NCBI GenBank assembly: GCA_002753515.1
Contig: PEAK01000007.1
Location: 1 to 64,000 of the forward strand
From: Magnetococcales bacterium
GTDB lineage: Bacteria > Pseudomonadota > Magnetococcia > Magnetococcales > UBA8363
Length of the DNA: 64,000 nt
Direction: 5' to 3'
Part shown: positions 1-7,500 of the stretch, piece after piece
Layout of the letters: each line of letters starts with the position of its first letter
Numbering within the stretch: the stretch's first letter is position 1
Program-made: the position numbers and the translations under genes
The notes under the pieces: model-generated
What the model saw: only the letters and a program-made list of their open reading frames with translations
What the model was told of the DNA's origin: nothing
The model's database searches: none

Positions 1-102
1 GAGGTAGTCCGTCAACTGGAAGAGCGTCACAGAAAGCGCCAGATCTCAATTGATTTAGCCTATATTAAACAAAGAGTTACACAGGAATCTGCATCTGGTT
101 AA
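1..102 (+). CDS. C-terminal end of a truncated ORF, probable transposase of an insertion sequence
   Basis: Only the last 33 codons are in the window, in frame from base 1 to a TAA at 100-102. The peptide is charged and has no motif I recognise. It stops 2 bp before a 20-bp sequence (105-124) that recurs as both terminal inverted repeats of a small element at 53744-53896. An ORF ending next to such an end is typical of an insertion-sequence transposase, so that is my inference; the peptide alone would not support it. Confidence 0.4.
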   Translation, partial: EVVRQLEERHRKRQISIDLAYIKQRVTQESASG

Positions 103-104
103 TG

Positions 105-124
105 AATGTGACAAAGTAGAATTA
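105..124 (+). mobile_element. Right end (terminal inverted repeat) of an insertion sequence
   Basis: AATGTGACAAAGTAGAATTA is identical to 53880-53899 and to the reverse complement of 53741-53760. The element body lies to the left, outside the window, and would carry the ORF ending at 102. The family cannot be named from the end alone. Confidence 0.55.
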
Positions 125-234
125 GGAGCCATTGCTCTCCCATGGTGAACAACACCATGGTTAAAACTAAGATACAGCCAGAACTCTATATTTGCAACCA
201 AGTTCTTGTGTAACAAAGGTCAGTCGCACAATCC

Positions 235-546
235 CTACCCCAACACCACCTTTTTCGCTGCATGTTGCACCACCGCTTCGATACGTACGCCCGTGGCTTC
301 GATGACGGAAACTATTTTTACAATATCCACCGGGCCGTAAAGAAACACCTCCTGCACCCCATGGCCGGTCACCCGCAAACGGGTACGTCCCGCTTCCGAG
401 GATATTTTAACGCGACAATCGCCACTACTGCGACCTTTCGCATTGATCGGGCCGGGATGCGGGTGATAGCCCACCTTGCGCAAGGCTTTACATAAAAGAG
501 CCGCCTTTTCGGTCAAGCTGGTGTGCCTCGTGGTGCGACGGTTCAT
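235..546 (-). CDS. Hypothetical protein, 103 aa
   Basis: A basic protein starting MNRRTTRHTSLTEKAALL, with no membrane segment, no signal peptide and one cysteine-free C-terminal half. The middle is rich in Gly, Arg and Ser, and the C-terminal half (VFLYGPVDIVKIVSVIEATG) looks like a folded alpha/beta segment. I do not recognise the family with confidence; a small metal-binding DUF2103-like protein is a loose possibility. The Shine-Dalgarno is weak (GGTGG). Upstream lies the 651-1112 gene on the same strand, 104 bp away. The coding frame is open over the full length and the opposite-strand ORF is shorter. Confidence 0.5.
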   Translation of the reverse strand: MNRRTTRHTSLTEKAALLCKALRKVGYHPHPGPINAKGRSSGDCRVKISSEAGRTRLRVTGHGVQEVFLYGPVDIVKIVSVIEATGVRIEAVVQHAAKKVVLG

Positions 547-650
547 GGATCCACCACAGTGATGCGATGAGTCACTATCTCAACAATCGATTCATTTTAC
601 CAGGGTCATCTTCGACGCCCTGCACACCACGCTGATATCAGAATATTTTT

Positions 651-1112
651 TCATTTACCAACGCTTGCTCCCCCCGGCGGGGTCATCGGAACCATTGGGC
701 GCATCTCTTGACCGGATACGGGAACGAACTGAACCGGCAAAGGCCATGCCCGCATGAGACCGAACAAGATACCGATCCCCGCCAGGATCATACCTCCCAT
801 CTTGATCACCATGCGGAGTTCGAGTTCCTTGAGTTTGGCATCCGTTTCCTTGAACCGGGTTTCCGCTTTGGTGTCCAATTCCTTGAGTCTGATCTCAGTC
901 TTGGCATCCAGTTCCTTGATATCCCGCTGAAGATCCGCCCGGATCTTTTCAATGTCCTTTTTCAGATCAGCAAAATCTCTCTTGGTTGCCAAACGGTCTT
1001 CCACCAACTCAACCAGGGCCTCGGCTTGAACTTCCGCCTGCCGTTCATTCACTCCGGCTTCCCGGAGTTTCTTGACGTAAGCGTGGGTATCGAACGCAAT
1101 CGTGTTTCCCAT
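651..1112 (-). CDS. DUF1640-like coiled-coil protein with C-terminal membrane anchor, 153 aa
   Basis: The N-terminus FDTHAYVKKLREAGVNERQAEVQAEAL is the conserved start of the bacterial DUF1640/CCDC90-like family. Residues about 40-105 form a long charged coiled coil with repeated KELDTK/KETDAK units. One hydrophobic segment follows (MVIKMGGMILAGIGILFGLM, about 100-120), then a Pro/Met-rich tail. Translation starts after a strong GAGGAGGG. Two paralogues lie at 54738-55028 and 55125-55448, but this copy has a longer coil and a different tail after the anchor. Function in bacteria is unknown; a membrane-anchored oligomeric scaffold is a reasonable guess. It lies just downstream of the type I secretion operon. 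Confidence 0.75.
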   Translation of the reverse strand: MGNTIAFDTHAYVKKLREAGVNERQAEVQAEALVELVEDRLATKRDFADLKKDIEKIRADLQRDIKELDAKTEIRLKELDTKAETRFKETDAKLKELELRMVIKMGGMILAGIGILFGLMRAWPLPVQFVPVSGQEMRPMVPMTPPGGASVGK

Positions 1113-1208
1113 AGTGATCCCTCCTCAAGCAACTCAACCTCACGCAAACGACACCATCCATCTCCAAGGAGACTCACCCTCAAAGAATCTGTCATGGTTC
1201 ATACCGCA

Positions 1209-1463
1209 TCATTTTTCCAGATCCAGATGCGTCCAGCGCCCCTGGTAATAGAAAATCGCCCGGGGAAACATCAATGTCACCCCGTCAATCACCGCCCCCC
1301 GTTCCAGGCGCTCGACGCGCACCCGACCCTTGAGCAAAGCCTCGACATATTCTTCAACCGGCACCCCCAAAGCCTCAGCCACTTGTCGATCCATGGCACC
1401 CGCATTCGCACAGCATCCCACGGCCCCATTCCTTTTCTGGTTGACCTGCCCTGATGGCCCCAC
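1209..1463 (-). CDS. Small hypothetical protein at the end of the type I secretion operon, 84 aa
   Basis: The GTG start at 1463-1461 directly follows the TAG of the HlyD-type gene, with AAGGAG six bases upstream inside that gene, so translation is probably coupled. An internal ATG at 1394 would give a 61-aa form beginning MDRQVAEALGVPVEEYVEALL, which looks like a helix-turn-helix-sized fold. The C-terminus is FYYQGRWTHLDLEK. No known domain is visible. Position as last gene of the exporter operon suggests an accessory role, but this is context only. Confidence 0.5.
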   Translation of the reverse strand: MGPSGQVNQKRNGAVGCCANAGAMDRQVAEALGVPVEEYVEALLKGRVRVERLERGAVIDGVTLMFPRAIFYYQGRWTHLDLEK

Positions 1464-2762
1464 CTATCGCTCCTTGAGCGCCAACTGGGCACTCGAAAGA
1501 AACGGGGACAACACATAGTCCAAAACCGACCTTTGACCGGTGTGGATTAAAATTTGCACAATCATGCCCGGATACAACAAATACCGATACTCACCATTTT
1601 TAAAGAAGGTTTTTTCAGTTTCGACCCTGACCTTATAAAAAGGCGTCCCTTTTTCCGTTGTCAACGTATCGGGACTGATGCCCGCGACCACTCCTTCGAT
1701 TTTACCATATCGCGCCGCATCGGAGCCAATCAATCGTATCTCCGCCAATTGTCCCAGTTGCACGTAGCCGATGTCTTTGGTGGAAAGTTTGGATTCAATC
1801 ACCAGACGATCCCCTTTGGGAACCAGTTCCACCACCACATCGCCCGCTTTGATCACGCCACCGATGGTCACGATATGGAGGGTTTTGACCACTCCCTCCA
1901 CCGGGGCGCGTATGACGGTCCGATCCAAATTATCGCGAAATTTACCCGATCTGGCGGCGATTTCCTGCAACTCGCGGCGAATTTCCTCAAGCTGGATTTC
2001 CGCTTCGGCAATAAAGGCGCTCTTGCGCCCCACCAGGCGGGCCTGAGCCTCCTTGAGGGCCGCCTGGGCACGGCTGTGCGCCGATTTATCCTCCTCCAGC
2101 TTCCCCTCCAGCCCGTTGGCCTCCTTCAACAAGTCCAAATGGCCATAACGGTTGGTAATATCCCGTTTGAGCAACGCTGTGCTGATTTCGACCTGCTCTT
2201 TGAGCAGGCTCAATCGTTTTTTTGCATGGTCGATACGCGAATCAATTTCGGCGATGTCGTGCGTCCGCTGGCTGACGAGTTCCCGTTGTTCGGAGAGAAG
2301 ATTTTCCTGATGCCGACGCCGATTTTGGAACAAACCGATCTCCTGGCTTACCAAAGCCGGATGATTGCGGCGAAATTCTTCGCTGAAGTTGACCGTATCC
2401 GCCCCCGTGGTTTCGGCAACCAGCCGTTGTTCCGCCGCCTGCAACGAAACCTGACGCGCCCGCAACTCCTGGACATCGGAATCCCGTGCGGTCGGTTCCA
2501 ATGTCACCATTTCCTGCCCTTGTTTGACCTCATCCCCCTCGTGAACGTGAATGCTTTTGACAATCCCCCCTTCCAAATGCTGCACCATCTTCACCTTGCC
2601 CGAAGGGGCCACTTCCCCTTCCGCCAGGGAAACAATGTCCAACACCCCCCAATGCGCCCAAAACCCGATCAATACAAACGTCAGCACAAGCACCACGAAA
2701 AAGCGCCGATGATGCGCCGTGAAACCGCTGGCCACTTCGATGTGGTAAATGGTTTCAGCCAT
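1464..2762 (-). CDS. Type I secretion membrane fusion protein, HlyD family
   Basis: 432 aa, the usual length of HlyD/PrsE/LapC adaptors. A short cytoplasmic tail is followed by one membrane segment (about 21-43). The first half of the split barrel/lipoyl region (EGGIVKSIHVHEGDEVKQGQ, about 64-83) follows, then a long periplasmic coiled coil (about 95-275), then the second lipoyl half (RAPVEGVVKTLHIVTIGGVI). The C-terminal part ends in the family-typical YLLYPGMIVQILIHTGQRS. It bridges the inner-membrane ABC exporter to the TolC duct. It starts 3 bp after the ABC gene stop with AAGGGG upstream. The likely cargo is the FecR/RTX protein upstream. Confidence 0.93.
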   Translation of the reverse strand: MAETIYHIEVASGFTAHHRRFFVVLVLTFVLIGFWAHWGVLDIVSLAEGEVAPSGKVKMVQHLEGGIVKSIHVHEGDEVKQGQEMVTLEPTARDSDVQELRARQVSLQAAEQRLVAETTGADTVNFSEEFRRNHPALVSQEIGLFQNRRRHQENLLSEQRELVSQRTHDIAEIDSRIDHAKKRLSLLKEQVEISTALLKRDITNRYGHLDLLKEANGLEGKLEEDKSAHSRAQAALKEAQARLVGRKSAFIAEAEIQLEEIRRELQEIAARSGKFRDNLDRTVIRAPVEGVVKTLHIVTIGGVIKAGDVVVELVPKGDRLVIESKLSTKDIGYVQLGQLAEIRLIGSDAARYGKIEGVVAGISPDTLTTEKGTPFYKVRVETEKTFFKNGEYRYLLYPGMIVQILIHTGQRSVLDYVLSPFLSSAQLALKER

Positions 2763-2765
2763 CCG

Positions 2766-4436
2766 TTAAGCCCCTTTGGTCCCTGGCAAGGTACGCCGCA
2801 ACAACGGTTTCGGTTTCATATTGAGGTCGAGACAGGCATCGGCCAATTCCTGATACGGCGTCACATCATGCGACAGGACGATCACCGTCCGCCCATTATT
2901 CTTCAAGGCGGCCAAAATGCTCATCACGGCACTCACCCCCTGGCCGTCCAAACCTTCGAGGGGATCGTCAAAAATGGCTATCATCCCGTCACTGACCAAC
3001 CCCCGGGCCAAAGCGATGCGACGCCGCACCCCCAACGCCAATTGCCCCCCACCCCCTTCCAGACGGGTTTGCAAGCCATCGGGACTTTCGTTGACGAAAC
3101 GGCGCAAGCCTGCCGAATCCACCATCATGTTCAGTCGCTCCAGGGGGATATCGGGTCGATTCACAATTATGTTGTCCAACAAGGTACCATCAAAGAACAC
3201 GGGTTCCTGTGGGAAATAAACGAGTTGCCGACGCAACCAACCCGCCGCCATCTGTCGGTATTCCAGGCCATCGGCCAAAATTTTACCGCGAACCGGATCC
3301 AAAAAGCCGGTCAACAGACGTGCCAGGGTGGTTTTGCCGGCACCATTGTCACCCGCGACCACCACCAAACTGCCTGGAATGAACCGTACCGATAGCGATT
3401 CAAACAACGGTACCGCCGACCCGGGATAAACAAAAGCCACATCGTTGAGTTCCAGATTGCCGGTAAACGTTTGCAGAGCCGTACCTTCGGGCATCTCCAG
3501 GGGCAATTTCATCAATTTTTCCAGGTTTGCCGCCGCCGACTCCCCCTGTTCCATGGCGGCTCCGAGTTGCGAAAAGCGGGAGATGATAGCCAGGGCGCGA
3601 CCAGCCAAGATATTGGCACCGATCATGGCACCGGAAGTCATGTCGCCATTCACCACCAGGAGGGCACCCTGGGCGATTACCGCCACGCTCATCAAAGCGG
3701 AACCGGTCGCCAAAATCTGGCGCAGGGTCTCCTGGCGCAGGGCAACCCGATGTCGGGCATGGTTGAGGCGGGTTTGACGCTCCCCCCAGACCTGGCGCAA
3801 CATGCCATGGGCATTGAAAATGCGGATATCTTCGACCGCTTTCAAAACCGATTGCAACAGTTGATTGTGTTCCACAATCAGGCGATTCTGCTGCCGCATG
3901 GGTTGCTTGACCGCCCATTGGAGCAGCAAAGAGGCCACCAACACCAAGCCCAGCATGATGCTGGCCACCACCCCTATGCGAGCGTTCAAGATGAATAGCG
4001 CCAAAACGAACAACAGGGCAAAAGGAAAATCCATCAGGGCAATCAGATTTTCCCGTCCCAAAACACCTTGGAGCGTCGCAACCGCCATCATGGCCTCACG
4101 GCGTTGCCCCTCACTCAGGTGAATCAGGGCCGACCCCCGGGCACCAGTGAGTTGAAAGAATCCCCTGCCGGCTATTTCCGCATCGGGACGCGCCGTAAAC
4201 CCATCCATCATGCGAAACCGGAGTCGGCGCAGGATCCATTCCATCACAATGGCCAGCAAGACCCCCACCGTCAGGGTGATGAGCGTGGAATCAACACCGT
4301 TACTGACATAACGGTTCAACACTTGGATGACATAGATGGAGGACGCCAGGGAGAGCAGGTGGATGATCAAGGAGGCGACCAACGCCATGATCAGCAGGCC
4401 CGGTCGGGCCATGAACCGACGCATCAATCGCACCAC
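2766..4436 (-). CDS. Type I secretion ABC transporter, fused permease and ATPase
   Basis: 556 aa, with a GTG start preceded by AAGGAG. Residues 1-310 hold a six-helix ABC exporter membrane domain without the N-terminal C39 peptidase-like domain of HlyB/LapB. The nucleotide-binding domain (about 325-556) has Walker A GDNGAGKTT (362-370), Q-loop FPQEPVFFDG (about 408-417) and H-loop His523. Two motifs are degenerate: the ABC signature reads LALGV instead of LSGGQ (about 466-470), and Walker B ends FDD, with Asp in place of the catalytic Glu (about 491). It pairs with the HlyD gene downstream and exports the substrate encoded upstream. PrsD-type exporters are the closest group by layout. Confidence 0.92.
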   Translation of the reverse strand: MVRLMRRFMARPGLLIMALVASLIIHLLSLASSIYVIQVLNRYVSNGVDSTLITLTVGVLLAIVMEWILRRLRFRMMDGFTARPDAEIAGRGFFQLTGARGSALIHLSEGQRREAMMAVATLQGVLGRENLIALMDFPFALLFVLALFILNARIGVVASIMLGLVLVASLLLQWAVKQPMRQQNRLIVEHNQLLQSVLKAVEDIRIFNAHGMLRQVWGERQTRLNHARHRVALRQETLRQILATGSALMSVAVIAQGALLVVNGDMTSGAMIGANILAGRALAIISRFSQLGAAMEQGESAAANLEKLMKLPLEMPEGTALQTFTGNLELNDVAFVYPGSAVPLFESLSVRFIPGSLVVVAGDNGAGKTTLARLLTGFLDPVRGKILADGLEYRQMAAGWLRRQLVYFPQEPVFFDGTLLDNIIVNRPDIPLERLNMMVDSAGLRRFVNESPDGLQTRLEGGGGQLALGVRRRIALARGLVSDGMIAIFDDPLEGLDGQGVSAVMSILAALKNNGRTVIVLSHDVTPYQELADACLDLNMKPKPLLRRTLPGTKGA

Positions 4437-4535
4437 TTTCGGCTCTCCTTACGCGCTGCGACCTACCTTGAGGTGATAGCCAAGCAACCAATCACGATGA
4501 CAGTAGCACCCCCCACGATCAAGTGGCCCGCAACA

Positions 4536-7500
4536 TTACACATGGACACTGAGACAGGTGGGATGCAGACCGGCATCCAAGGTGGAATCCAGGTTCGTCG
4601 AAGTCACATGATCCAACTTGATCGCCATGTCGGAAACACCATCACCGTTCGAGTCCACCTGCAACAATCCCGTTGGTTGGTCAAACCTGATTTCCGTCTG
4701 ACCCGTTGCATGAAAGGAGGTCGCGCTGATGTAACTGTATGCCGTATAGGAGGTCCCCAGAGAGATATCAATTTTGTCGGTGCTGACATTGAAATCGATG
4801 ATGCGGTCGGGAGATGCCTGAGTCGAATCGCTCACCCCGGTGAACAAGTAGGTGTTGGCACCGCCACCCCCAACAAACGTATCGCTGCCGCCCAATCCCT
4901 TCATGGAGTCGGCACCCGTGGTCCCAAGCATGAGGTCATTGCCCTGAGTGCCGGCAAGTACCGTTGTCGAGCCCGAAGTGGCTGTTTGCACAAAATCCTT
5001 GGGTACGGGATGAACTCCGAAAACCGCATTCCCGACAACATTGGAGAAACTGGCGGGACTGTTGCTCAAATTGACCCCGGCCTGACCGTTGGTGAACCCA
5101 CCCGTACCATCCCAGGCCTGATATTTCAGGACGGCTTGCCCAATAAAGGAATTATCCGGGACAAATCGGATCTCCGTCGAATTATCCGCTGACAGGATTA
5201 AAGATGAGTTGACCGTGGGCGAACCAATATCGCTCCAGGTCGAACCCAAATCCTGGCTGTACTGCCATTTGCCGACACTGGCCGTTATGACCGTCGGATC
5301 CGTTATGGCGCTGGCAGTACCCGATTGAATGGCACTGAAACCGCTCACGGCAATCCCCATCGCCCCCGGGGCATGGCTTTTCACCTCCAACGCCAGCAGA
5401 TCAGAAACCAGAATGGGCGTCGAGCTGGCGGAACCTTCGTTTATCCCATCCACGATGCTTTGCTTAATGGCAATGGTCAAACCAACGTGGTTATCACTAT
5501 TGGTACCTTGCGTAGTGGTCGTATCCACCGTCATTAAAATGTTGCCATCACTGGACAGGAACCCCACAGCCGATTTGTTAGTATTTGTCGTATTGGCCAT
5601 GTCAATCCACCCATTAGCATTGGCAGCATAACTCAAAGTCTCTGGTACGGCCAGATAGTGACCCTTGAAAACTTCATAGCTGCTGGCACCCCCAACACCG
5701 TCATATTTCACCTTGGTGAGTTCGGACGAAATAGAATCGAAAGATTGTGTCGAGTTGGGTATGGTAATATGGAATGCGTCGTACGAGCTGGCGACATAAG
5801 TCCCCTTGAGCTGGGCCGTGTTGGGCACGACGGTTCCATCCTTCAAACCAATGCCAAAAGTCGACGACGAAGCACCCGTTTCCTCAAACACAATCGTCTG
5901 ACCGTCCGGGGAAACCTTGCCATGACCCACCGTCCCATCCGCTTCGGTAATCACCAGGGTGCCATCGCTTTGCACGGAATAGGTGAAGGTCGAACTTTTC
6001 AAGGCACCACCAAGACCATCGGAACTGGCCTGGGTGACAACGCTTCCCTGACCGGAACCATTGAGGGTAAAAGTACCGTAGCCCGTTGCCGGAGTCGCAC
6101 CGGATCCCGTTTTGAAATAAGCGAAATGGTAATTACCCGCGACACCCGAGTTGCTGTGACCGGGTGCATCGGGAACCACGACTGAAAACATGGCATTCGG
6201 AAGCCCCGTCCCCTGGGCGGAATTGCTCATGGAAAACAACCCCAGAGAAGCATTCGACGACATGATGCCATGGGCGGAAAAATTATTGGAGAAAGCAATC
6301 TCAAGACCGCCATTGGGATATTTCGTGATCGAACTGAATGGAACCGTCGCCACCGTATCCGATGCCCAACTCTCCAGATAGGTCAATGAATTCGAGGCCA
6401 TATCAATTTTGACATTTCCCCCGGCAATCCGCGTCACATTCGTGGGTGGACCACTTTGGTTAACAATTTGGGTATTGCTGGAATAGAACAACGAGTCACT
6501 ACCCCCCAACCAAATATTGAGTGTCCCTGACTTCGAAGCACTGCTGGTACCATCACTGGCGGTGGCCGTGACACCAAGCTGCATCGTATCGGGTACCCCC
6601 TGGGAAAGGGTCATGGACAAACCGGAAAGCTGGTTCGAAGGGATGACCCAATTACCGGAACCATCCAGGGATCCCGCAGAAATCGTGCTGTTCGTCGGCA
6701 AACCCGCCACAGAAACTGATAAATTGCCAGTACTACTCTGCAAAGAGGAGGCAATGTCAATGTAGAAAGGCTTACTCGTCGTACCCACCGTATCACGTAA
6801 CGTCAGGCTCGGAGCCGCAAGTTGCTGAGGCTGGGGCTGAGTCGTACCCGTGTCTGGCGTCGGGGTCGTCGTACCCGGTGTCTGAGTCGTCGTACCCGGT
6901 GTCTGAGTCGTCGTACCCGGTGTCTGAGTCGTCGTACCCGGGGGAGTCGTCGTACCCGGGGGAGTCGTCGTACCCGGTGTCTGAGTCGTCGTACCCGGCG
7001 GGGTCGTCGTACCAGGTGTCTGAGTCGTCGTGCCCGGCGGATTTGTCGTGCCCGTATCCTGTGTTGGAGTCGTCGTGCCCGTGCCGGGTTGTTGCGTCTG
7101 ATTTGACCCGTTTGTCCCCGGATTTTGAGTCACACCAGGATTTGACGTTGTCGGTTGGCTGACTTGTTGATTGTTCGTTTGCTGCTGTTGCGGCTGGGTC
7201 TGAACCTGTTGCACCGGAGTTTGTGTCGTTGTCACAACCGGGCTCACCGTTTTGACCGTTGTTACAGGGATCGGATTGCTGACGGAAGCAACACCCATCC
7301 CTGCATTGGTTTGTGAGGTCATATTACCAGCTGCCATCGCCTGATTTTGCTGAACGGGATTGTTCCCGACCGCGTTGTTCACAACCGTATTGTTCCCAAC
7401 CAGATTGTTCCCGATCTGATTGTTCCCAACCAGATTGTTCCCGATCTGATTGTTGACGGTTGCGTTGGCAGTCGTACCAAGGAGGGTGGATGGCGCGAAA

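Noticed and set aside
1554-3395. 613-codon plus-strand ORF
   Set aside because: It is antisense to the HlyD and ABC genes, which have complete family motifs and ribosome sites. The antisense product is His/Gln/Pro-rich with no domain.
4068-5192. 374-codon plus-strand ORF across the ABC and FecR/RTX genes
   Set aside because: Crosses two real minus-strand genes and their intergenic space without a domain or ribosome site.
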